Below are positions 12,823 to 21,841 of a stretch of DNA of 64,000 nucleotides, piece after piece. The first letter of the stretch is position 1. Every line of letters starts with the position of its first letter. Location of the stretch: NCBI RefSeq assembly GCF_020497125.1, contig NC_059082.1:65426948-65490947 (forward strand), given 5' to 3'. Origin of the DNA: Mauremys mutica (taxonomy: Eukaryota > Chordata > Testudines > Geoemydidae). The notes below the pieces were generated by a model. It was not told the DNA's origin and made no database searches. It worked only from the letters and a program-made list of their open reading frames with translations. Position numbers and translations under genes: made by a program.

Positions 12823-14175
12823 CCTCTCAGGGGCCGTCGGGAGCCAGGCCGCCTCACTACACGGCCCAAATCAGTCTCCGGGTTCTGAAGGTCTCGGGGT
12901 TCGGCCCCTCAGGCAGGGGCTGAACAGAAGGCACACGGTCACTGCAATGAGCCCCCAGCCCTCAGTCAGGGCGGGGCAGCAAACACTAGTTCTAGGCTCA
13001 GATCCTTCCTGCAGGCTGAGCACCAATAAAGTCAATAAGCCCCGGCCCTCAGTCAGGGCGGGGCAGCAAACCAGTTCTAAGCTCCGGTCCTGGCAGCCGG
13101 AGCTGAGCAATCACAGAGTCAGTAAGCCCAAGTCCTAGCTCAGGGCGGGGCACCAAACTTAGTACGAGGTTTAGGGCTCCGGTCCTTGCCTCGGGAGCTG
13201 AGCAGTAGTAACAGTTTCAGAGCTCAGGTCCTTGCCTCAGGAGCTGAGCAGTAGCAACAGTCTCAGAGCTCAGGTCCTTGCCTCAGGAGCTGAGCAGTAG
13301 CAACAGTCTCAGAGCTCAGGTCCTTGCCTCAGGAGCTGAGCAGTAGCACCAGTCTCAGAGCTCAGGCCCTTGTTGCAGGGGCTGAGCTACAGCACCAGTT
13401 CAGGAAGCCAGGCCCTTAGTCAGGGCGGGGCAACAAACAATAGTTCAAGGCTCAGGTCCTTGTAGCAGGAGCTGAGCTGTAACAACAGTTCAGGCAGCCC
13501 AGGTAAGTGCAGGCTTCTCTGCCTGAACGCTGGTAGGAGGGGGAGTCTGCCACCCGTGAGTGGGGTGGCAGGGGGGACACAGGCCCACCCACTCCACTGT
13601 GTCCCAGCTCAGGGCCCTAGCAGCAGCGTGGATCCACTGCAGTCAGTGGGGATCCTGGCCGCAACACACTGACATGGACACGTCGGTGCCCTCAGCCGGA
13701 CAGGGGTCGGCTACCCCTGGGCTACACTCCATCTCCCCCTCCTCAGATACCTGCTTATCGCTGGGCTCGGCAGCAGGGTCCCACACCATGGGCTCCTCGG
13801 CGGGCTGAAGGCGGTCTAGGTCGAGCTGCTCCTCTGGACTCGGGTCAGGGGTACGCTCAGGCGGCTCCTCGGGGTACCGGGCTCGGGGCAGGCTCGGCCA
13901 GTCCACCTCGGGGTACCGGGCTCGAGGGAGGCTCGGTCCGTCCACGTCAGGATACCTGGCTCGAGGGAGGCTCGGCCCAGCAGGAGCTTGATCAGGAGCG
14001 TCTGTCCTCTCCGGCCGCTGGGCTCCAACTGAGCGCTGAGGCCGGGCTTTTATACTTCCTGTCCCGCCCCTTAACTTCCGGGGGGCGGGAACAGGTGGCG
14101 GTGGCTCCGCCCACTGAGGTGGCTGTTCCGGTTCCTCTCTCTCAGGGGCGGTTGGGAGCCAGGCCGCCTCACTAC
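12823..14175. mobile_element. GC-rich insertion with direct terminal repeats and internal tandem array
   Basis: The block begins and ends with a roughly 38-bp direct repeat ('ctctcaggggc', then 'gggagccaggccgcctcac'; about 12823-12862 and 14138-14175). It sits within the intron of Harbinger A and differs sharply in base composition from its host. Inside are units of 'cagtcagggcggggcagcaaa' and a regular 46-bp tandem array (13172-13400). The part 13490-13690 resembles 5740-5960 in the other retroelement remnant. The minus strand has a short repeated frame rich in Arg-Ala/Pro-Glu-Pro (13643-14028). No enzyme domain is visible. I call it a non-autonomous dispersed element of unknown class. Confidence 0.55.
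13172..13400. repeat. 46-bp tandem repeat array
   Basis: Units beginning 'cagagctcaggtccttgcct' start at 13218, 13264, 13310 and 13356, an exact 46-bp period. A more diverged unit precedes them from about 13172. Each unit holds 'caggagctgagcagtagca'. The last unit is altered ('ggcccttgttgcaggggctg'). Confidence 0.85.
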
Positions 14176-14441
14176 AGCCCTATACACCTATACTCATGTG
14201 TGTGAGCTATTTCCCCAGTCCCCACCCTGGGCCATACTCACCATGGCTAGTGCCGTGACTGGTGCTGTGCTGTATCAATCCCAAGGAGAAGTGAGTAGTG
14301 CTTACAACTTGTGTGGATCAAGGGGAGTGAGTTCAGTATCCTAAGTTTCAATCTTGGTTGTGAATACAGACAGTAGTACCTCTGTGTGTTGTAACTTCAG
14401 CTGCTGGTATTGTGGGCTTGAGGGTCTTCCCCTCCTCACCA

Positions 14442-14779
14442 GCAGAACACCTGAACCAGATAAGAAGGGGAAAGAAGAGAACTTGTTCCAAGCCAGTGCT
14501 GCGTCAGAAAGTGAGCACGGGGCCTGGAGGACCACCCTTGCAGACAGCATGGACCAGGATAGAGCGGAGAGGTGAAAGGGAGAGGGACATGCAGCAGAAG
14601 ATGTTTGTGCTTCTCAGGCAGCAAACAGAGATGTTGCAGACTCTGGTGGACCTGCAAGTTCAACCATCCCATGCTTGCCTCCCTCTGCAGCCCATAAATA
14701 ACTCTATATCAGGACCTCTCTACATCCCCCACCCTCAACATTCGATGTGGCATAAGGGGCCATTGCATTACCCTTAATA
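14442..14779 (+). pseudogene. Decayed Myb-like protein exon 2 of Harbinger A
   Basis: After a pyrimidine-rich 3' splice site ('cccctcctcaccag') comes a region encoding a basic start (Gln-Ile-Arg-Arg-x-Lys-Lys) and a C-terminal stretch 'LLRQQTEMLQTLVDLQ'. This parallels 'LLRDQTDMLRRLVELQ' in the intact Myb-like protein of element C and a similar segment in D. The middle needs at least one frame change (the other frame reads about 14460-14572). Myb-like exon 1 is missing from this element, so the gene is dead. In the family, the N-terminal Myb/SANT-like domain binds the transposon ends and the protein partners the transposase. Confidence 0.7.
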
Positions 14780-15311
14780 CTTCACCCCCCCGGGGGGGGA
14801 ACATTAAAGACAATCACAGCTGCACATACACTGACCTGTGAAAGACACGGCTGGTGTATGTGTACCTGAAATGGAAATGACCTTTCTTTCCACTTAATTT
14901 ATTAAATTTTACTAAGTTATAAGTGTTTTTTATTTGTATGGTTATAGAATAACATTCTATTTTTGAAACATATTTTAACTTTATTAGTTTGCAACATATA
15001 CTCACTTGTGCTGAGCTGGTATGACACCCACCAATTTCCTGTTATTTCATTTTGTCACAGAACTCATAACATCATTGACAGACAATATTTAGTGGGTGCA
15101 TTGGCAATGTTATATTCCTACACACACAGAGCTCACTATAAGGTTCATACTGGTCTTCAACACAGCAAAGCCAGGTAGAGCCCACTATAGCAACATACCC
15201 TACTCTGCCTCACTATTAAAATGGTATTTCACAGCCTCCCTGAGCTGTTTGGCTCCATGATGATCTCTTCTTATAGCCCTGGTATCTTGACTGTTCAAAA
15301 TCAGCAAAAAG

Positions 15312-16404
15312 CTATTCCACCTCTACCCTCCACCCCAGTGGAAACTCCCCCCATTTTGTTTCACAGATATTATGCAGGACACAGCAGGTAGCTATAACCA
15401 TTAGGCTTTTTTTTCCACTGAGGGCCAATCTGGTAAGTAGACAGCATTGGTGACTTTTCAAACAGCCAAAGGCACGTTCAATTGTCATTCTGCACTTGCT
15501 CAGCCTGTACTTGAAGCACTCATCAGTGCTGTCAAGATGATCAGTGTACAGCTTCATGAACCATGGGAGCAAGGAGTAGACTGGATCTCCCAGGATCAAT
15601 ATTGGCATTTCAACATTCCCAATGGTAATCCACCGGGCAGGAAAGAAAGTCCCTGCTTGCAACTTTCTGAACAGTCCTGTGTTCTTAAAGATGTGTACAT
15701 CATGCACCTTCTCTGACCAACCCATGTTGATGTCAGTAAAGCATCTTGGTTGATCCACCAGCACTTGCATTACAATAGAAAAACAGCCCTTTCTGTTGAT
15801 GTATGGTGTGTCAAGATGGTCTGATGCTAAAATAGGAATATGCGTGCCATCTATCACCCCACTGCAGTTCGGGAAACCCACTGTTGCAGAACCATCCACT
15901 ATGTCTTGCACGTTACCCAGAGTCACAGTCGTGCATAGCAGGGGGTGATTAATGGCCCAAACACATTTGCATCGCAACAGCCGTCCTGGTGGATTTCCTA
16001 ATTCCAAATTGATTCCCAGCTGACTGGTAGCAATCTGGTGTTGCAATTGCCACTCACTTCTCAATTGTCAGTGTGGATCTCATTTTGGTGTTCTTGTGCT
16101 GGAGGGCTGTGGCAAGTTCAGCACACAGATCCAGGAACATGGACTGGTGCATCCAAAAGTTCTGCAGCTGCTGCTTGTCATCCCAAACCTGCATGACAAT
16201 GCGATCCCAGCAGCCAGTGCTTGTTTCTTGGGCCCAGAACTGATGCTCCATTGTATACTGCTGCTCCTTGAGGCCGCCAACAACTTGGAATTGTTTCTTT
16301 CTATGTCTCACAGCAATCTAGCCTCTAAGGAATCATGTTCCCTGCAGCAACTCTTGTAGCTCTGCAACACTCATCCTAATAGTGCAGAACTGTTCAGAAT
16401 CCAT
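15312..16404 (-). pseudogene. PIF/Harbinger transposase (DDE), element A, frame broken
   Basis: The start codon at 16404 gives 'MDSEQF', comparable to 'MDPAQL' in element C. The N-terminal part is broken by a stop about 24 codons in. The central part (16311-16054) has 'WAQETSTGCWDRIVMQVW', and the catalytic part runs from 16064 to 15312. Catalytic-core landmarks are visible: 'GVIDGTHIPI' (first Asp), 'GDPVYSLLPW' (second Asp) and 'CRMTIERAFGCLK' (Glu), then 'CCVLHNICE'. In the family this nuclease excises and reinserts the element at a 3-bp TNA target. The frame changes near 16054-16064, and the helix-turn-helix region after 'TLTIEK' is shortened. All three acidic residues survive, but the product would not be full length. 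Confidence 0.85.
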
Positions 16405-16810
16405 GCTTTTGTCACAAATGGCGGACAGTGAGGAGTGACCGGCAGGTTTGCAGGGATTTTGAAAAGAGGCAAGAAATATTATGGGATGCAGATAAAATTA
16501 TGGGATGGAGAACACCTGCATTATGGGAAGTTGAACCCATGTTCCCAGTCATACCAGTTTGAGATTTCAGCCCCATAAGGCATTGCAAAAACTCCCCAAA
16601 ATACCCTGTGCTGGATGGTGGCGAGCTGCCCAGTGGGATAGCTCTCCATGGTGCACTGCACTCTACATTGATACAAGTGCTCCTGGTGAGGACGTGCACT
16701 GCTAACACAAGGAGCGTAGTGTGGACATGCACAAGCAATGTAATAACTACGGTAGCTTTGTGTTGATGTTACTTAGGTCGACATAATTTTGTAGTGTAAA
16801 CATGGCCTTA

Positions 16811-17560
16811 GTGAAAAGAGAAGCAAAATGAGGATTTAAAGGAAAATTGAAACAAATCAGAAATTTCAAGAGACGTGAACCAGAGCCTGGAGTCTTAAGC
16901 CAATGAACATTTAGTTTAGTAGAAAAAGTGAATAGCTTTCTAATGAATTGATTCACACTTCCTGTTTGTTGCTGACTACAGACTCTGTTCATCCTGTGTA
17001 CTTCAACTGAACAAACTAACAAAAGGCTTCCAAAATATTCTTTCAAATTAGAGTCTTGAGACACTCTTATGCAGGCAAATAGTCCATCATGATCCAGATT
17101 TTTGTTCATGGCTTAATTCTCAGTTGTCGTTTGCTGCTGTCAAACCAACCATCTGTTTGGACTAAACTTGTTTCCTATTCTGTCCAGTGGGAAAGAATTT
17201 AGCAACAGAAAAACCATTTCACCAAGGAAAGTGGAAATGTTTTCTGGAAAGCTGAAGTTGCCTAGTGTTTTTTCATTAAAATCCCCTTGTACTCCCACAG
17301 TTTATAGTCATTTGACATTTTGGAAACACAAACATTTGAACATAAGCTCCAGAAAATTAAAAACATCCCAGATTTGATCACACATTCTTAGAAATGCCTA
17401 GAGAGTAACAGATATTGTACAGTAATTTTCTTTTCTGTCATGGAGTCAGGAAGAAAATGATACAGTATTAGAGTAAGTTGCTGTTTAGGCAAAGTGGCCA
17501 GGTGTGACTAGTGAAACTAATAACATGTGCAAACACGCCTGTCTCTGCTATTGCCTGTTT
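16811..17560. other. Non-coding DNA, no gene seen
   Basis: AT-rich sequence between Harbinger A and the hAT fragments. No reading frame or repeat end was recognised. Confidence 0.5.
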
Positions 17561-17561
17561 A

Positions 17562-17800
17562 TCCACCGGTTTCATATTGTTTCAGAAGTCTGATTTCACC
17601 TCACTTAAAAACTCGGGCTTCAGCTTCAGCCCCCGCAGTGGGGCTTGGGCTTCAGCTTTCTGCCATGGGCCTTAGTGAGTCTAACACTGGCCCTGGCAAA
17701 CCCATTAAAACAAACTTGCCCACAGTTTGAGAACCGCTGCTATAGTATATAGAACAATATAAACAAGTCATTGTCTATCTTTTGAAAAGAAACTAGGGCC
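17562..17800. mobile_element. hAT-type non-autonomous fragment
   Basis: The stretch ends near 'cagtttgagaaccgctg' (17729-17745), the reverse complement of a hAT-like terminus of the 'cagNggttctcaaact' kind. Its body includes a GC-rich 'gggcttcagcttcagccccc' tract. Bases 17746-17785 ('tagtatatagaacaatataaacaagtcattgtc' region) correspond, reverse complemented, to wording inside the element at 18264-18628, which suggests a mosaic of two related MITEs. No target duplication could be fixed. Confidence 0.5.
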
Positions 17801-18263
17801 AGTATGTGAGTAAATAAGTAGTGGTGAAGACAATGATCAAAGTATCTTTTATTTTACGTGAAACAGAAGGTGACATAGGGTTGTTTTTATTAAAAAATCA
17901 CAGGGTAAGTGGTAGAGGCCATCCAACGAAAGCAAAATTTATTTTACGTAAATGCAATCTTTTTGCAAAAGTTTTGAGTACAGCTGACATGGGCTCTAGC
18001 AAATTTGAAGGTTTCATATTGTAAGGTTGAAAAATAAGAGAGGACTTTGAAGGGATATGGGCTTTGTTTTGAGACCTATTATTTGGGTTACAGCTATTCA
18101 TAATGCATATTTGTGTGCTTGTAGTGGATTGCCCTCTTATGTACTAATATTTCTATTGCAGCAGTACCTGAAGACTCCCAAGCAGAGATTAGGGGACCCA
18201 TTGTGTTTAGACCTCTACAATCAAATAACAAAAAGAATCCCTACACCAATCAAGGACTTAGAC

Positions 18264-18628
18264 CAGTAGTTCTCAACCAGCGGTATGTGTACCCTAGGGG
18301 GTATGCAGATGTCTCTATATTTGCCTAGTTTTACAGGCTACGTAAAAAGCACTAGAAAAGTAAGTACAAACTAAAATTTCATACAAATGACTTGTTTATA
18401 TTGCTCTATATACTATACACTGAAATATAAGTACAATATTTATATTCAATTGATTTTTTTATAATTATATGGTAAAGCAATTTTTCAGTAATAGTATGCT
18501 CACACTTTTGTATTTTATGTCTGATTTTGTAAACAAGTAGTTTTTAAGTGAGATGTAACTCGGGGGTATACAAGACAAATCAGACTCCTGAAAGGAGTAC
18601 AGTAGCTTGGAAAAGTTGAAAGCCACTG
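18264..18628. mobile_element. hAT-type MITE with 'cagtagttctcaacc' ends
   Basis: The left end is 'cagtagttctcaacc'. The right end reverse complements to 'cagtggctttcaac'. The AT-rich body has no coding capacity. The flanks 'acttagac' (18256-18263) and 'gtgtagac' (18629-18636) agree at 5 of 8 bases, a weak remnant of the 8-bp duplication typical of hAT elements. Confidence 0.65.
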
Positions 18629-18636
18629 GTGTAGAC

Positions 18637-19347
18637 AAGCCCTAAATAACATACAAACTAAACAGTAGAAACTCTAATCAGAATGGAGAGTTTGTTTTTA
18701 ATTACAGAGGTTTATAGTAATGAAAAGGGAAGTGATTTTTGACTATCATATTTATATTTAAACAGATAAAGGGCTATTACTTCCCCAAATCTCTTCAAAA
18801 CTAATCAAAACCCACTAAGTAGTATATATCTCCATTCCTTTCAAGAAATCAGAGAATAGGCTTCTTTTTCCATTTTGCATTTTATGTCTGTTCAATCCCA
18901 CTCATCATAACATGAGGAGAAGACTGAAAATTATGGCTGATAAACAGCTTTTTCTGTGTGTTGCAATGAGATATAGAATATTTCTTTATTTTAGGTAGCA
19001 CTGATCTTAGCTGAACATCACCATCCTCACACTAGTGAAATGGGAGCATTAGTTTTTTCTATTGCATTGTAAGTAACTGTAGTTCGTTCAGAACATTTTA
19101 CTTGTCCATTTTTCACAACATGCATTAAGCAGATTAGATTTTCTAATAAACTGTTCCTTGTTTCATTTAAAATGTTACATTACGGTAGCAATCAGAAGCC
19201 CAAATTAGGATCAGGGCCCCACTGTGCTAGGGCCTTTATTAAATACAAGGTAGACAAGTTCTCTGTCCCAAGCGATTACAGCCTAACAGGATGAGGGGTG
19301 GTGCTGTTGCTATGGATTTGAACTCCTGTTTAAAGTTAGGAAGTATC
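18637..19347. other. Non-coding DNA with an ancient repeat fragment
   Basis: No gene is seen. At about 19195-19290 there is the motif series 'gggccccactgtgctaggg', 'ctctgtcccaagcgattaca', a decayed interspersed repeat similar in wording to 345-415 and 1312-1355. Confidence 0.5.
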
Positions 19348-19350
19348 TGA

Positions 19351-21461
19351 GGCCTGGTCTACACTACGCGTTTAAACCGGTTTTAGGAGCATTAAACCGA
19401 TTTAATGCCACACCCGTCCACACTAAGAGGCCCTTTATATTGGTATAAAGGGCTCTTTAAACCGGTTTCTGTACTCCTCCCTAACGAGAGGAGTAGCGCT
19501 AATATCGGTATTACCATATCGGATGAGGGTTAGTGTGGCCGCAGATCGACGGTATTGGCCTCCGGGTGGTATCCCACAGTGCACCACTGACCGCTCTGGA
19601 CAGCAATCTGAACTCGGATGCAGTGGCCAGGTAGACAGGAAAAGCCCCGCGAACTTTTGAATATTTCCTGTTTGCCCAGCGTGGAGCTCCGATCAGCACG
19701 TGTGGTGATGCAGTTAAAAATCAAAATAAAGAAAGAGCTCCCGCATGGACCATGCGGACGTGATCGCTGTAAGGGCAGGCAAATCTGTTCTATCAGCGCT
19801 CCGTTACAGAAGACGAATTAAAAAACATTTTTAAAAAATCTCCAGACAGACGCCATAGCAGGGACTCAGCGCACTGCTGCGTGACAAGCGTAACAGAAAG
19901 CCAAGGAATCAAATGGACGCTCATGGACTGGAGGACTCAAGCTATCCCACAGTTCCTGCAGACTCTCTGAAAAGCATTTGCATTCTTGGCTGAGCTCCAA
20001 ATGCTTCTAGGGTCAAACACAGTGTCCGCGGTGGGTCAGGGCATAGCTTGGCAATTTACGCACCCCCCCCCACCCACCCCCAGAAGTGAAAGGGAAAACA
20101 ATCCTCTCTTGACTCTTTTACATGTCACCCTATCTTTACTGAATGCTGCAGATAGACGCGATGCTGCAGCACTCAACACCAACATCCTTGCTCCCCCCCC
20201 GCCATGGGTGGCTGATGGTGCAAAACGACTGGTACCCATCCTCATCATCAGCCTATTGGCACATGGGGCAGTGCAAAAGGGCTGATAACCATGCTGACTA
20301 GCATCCGTCAGGTTGATCAAGGGCGCCTGGCCCTAATTTTTCCTGGTAGATGGTGCAATATGGCTGGTAACCGTCTTCATCATAGCAACAGGGGGCTGAG
20401 CTCCATCAGCCCCCACCCTTCATGTGTAAAGAAAAGATTCAGTTGCCCCTGGACTAGCAGTGGGATGCTGGGCTCCTCTCCTACACACTGCTTAATGTCC
20501 TGTCTGGACTATCATAGCAGCTGGAGGCTGCCTTCCACTCATTTCTCACTAACAAGTCACTGTGTCATCACACAAGTGGGGGGACAATGCTATGGTAGCC
20601 CAGGAAGGCTGGGGGAAGAACAGAATGAACAGGTGGGGTTGTTGCAGGAGCACCCCCTGTGAATAGCATACAGCTTATAATTTCTGCAGGATCTGACACA
20701 GAGCAGCTGTGCTCTCTGGTTCTATGATACAGTGGTTCTCTAGTACACTTGCCCATATTCTAGGCAGGACTGATTCTATTTCTAGATACCAAAAAGGAGG
20801 AATTGACTCAGGGAGTCATTCCCAATTTTGGCTTTTGCGCCCCTGGCTGATCTCAGCCAGGAGCACTTATGACAGCAGCAAATGGTGCAGTGCAAAAGGA
20901 CTGGTAGCCACGATCATCTTATTACCAATTTATGGTATGGTAGATGGTGCAATATGGCTGGTAACCATCTCTGCTATCATGCAAAAGCAAAAGCATGCTG
21001 CTGTGTAGCGCTGCTGAATCGCCTCTGTGAGCGGCATCTAGTACACATATGGTGACAGTCACAAAAGGCAAAACAGGCTCCATAATTGCCATGCTATGGC
21101 ATCTGCCAGGGCAATCCAGGGAAAAAAGGCACGAAATGCTTGTCTGCCGTTGCTTTCCCAGCGGAAGGAGTGACTGACGACATTTACCCAGAACCACCCG
21201 CGACAATGATTTTTGCCCCATCAGGCACTGGGATCTCAACCCGGAAATTCCAAGGGGCAGGGGAGGCTGCGGGAACTATGGGATAGCTATGGAATAGCTA
21301 CCCACAGTGCAATGCTCCAGAAACGACGCTAGCCTCGGACCGTGGATGCACACCACCGATTTAATGTGTTTAGTGTGGCCGCGCACACTCGATTTTATAC
21401 AATCTGTTTTGCTAAACCGGTTTATGTAAATTCGGAATAATCCCGTAGTGTAGACGTACCC
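19351..21461. mobile_element. PIF/Harbinger element B, non-autonomous
   Basis: The ends are 'ggcctggtctacactacgcg' on the left and, reverse complemented on the right, 'gggtacgtctacactacggg'. They are flanked by TGA at 19348-19350 and at 21462-21464, a TNA target duplication. The left part keeps recognisable Myb-like exon 1 wording (the start region near 19680 and 'catagcagggactcag' near 19855) but out of frame. The right part keeps 5' transposase wording. The middle (about 19833-21245) is a non-coding module of roughly 93% identity, as judged by eye over sampled lines, to 27770-29215 inside element D. It cannot encode its own transposase and would depend on one such as that of element C. Confidence 0.9.
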
Positions 21462-21841
21462 TGAAATAGCAATGGATTGAACCAGTGGAAGTCAAGTCAG
21501 CTCTAAGGCCTGGTCTACACTAGGCTTTTAAACCGATTTTAGCAGCGTTAAACCGATTTAACGCAGCACCCATCCACACTACGAGGCCCTTTATATCGAT
21601 ATAAAGGGCTCTTTAAACCGGTTTCTGTACTCCTCCCCGACAAGAGGAGTAGCGCTAATATCGGTATTACCATATCGGATTAGGGTTAGTGTGGCCGCAA
21701 ATTGACGGTATTGGCCTCCGGGCGGTATCCCACAGTGCACCACTGTGACCGCTCTGGACAGCCTTTTGAACGCGGATGAACTGGCCAGGTACACAGGAAA
21801 AGCCCCGCGAACTTTTGAAATTCATTTCCTGCTTTCCCAGC

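Larger units (their letters stand above)
12545..14244 (-). pseudogene. Antisense two-exon gene inside element A (candidate third Harbinger gene, one stop)
   Basis: On the minus strand a frame opens at 12757, immediately after a 3' splice site ('attttccacag'). It runs for about 70 codons in a single frame, broken only by one TGA. It ends near the 'RNKAALPRNL' motif that is also present in elements C and D. Upstream on the same strand, 14244-14242 is an ATG in the context 'CTAGCCATG' followed at once by 'GTGAGTATGG', a near-ideal 5' splice site. If spliced, the start codon is the last codon of exon 1 and the frame enters the conserved exon without a shift. The intron is now enlarged by the 12823-14175 insertion. 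Function unknown; I recognise no family. The exon structure is inference from splice-like sequences and from the parallel arrangement in element C. Confidence 0.55.
12143..16807. mobile_element. PIF/Harbinger DNA transposon A (full length, decayed)
   Basis: The left end reads 'ggcctgatctacactaca'. The right end, reverse complemented, reads 'ggccatgtttacactaca', giving a terminal inverted repeat typical of Harbinger elements in this window. The element is flanked by TTA at 12140-12142 and TTA at 16808-16810, the 3-bp TNA target duplication expected for PIF/Harbinger. It contains a decayed Myb-like exon 2 (14442-14779), a transposase (16404-15312, minus strand) and the antisense frame at 12757-12545. 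A 1.35-kb foreign block (12823-14175) lies in its intron, and Myb-like exon 1 has been deleted. Confidence 0.92.

Noticed and set aside
13190..13400. Regularly spaced repeats that might suggest a CRISPR array
   Set aside because: The units are contiguous 46-bp tandem copies without unique spacers, in a vertebrate genome.
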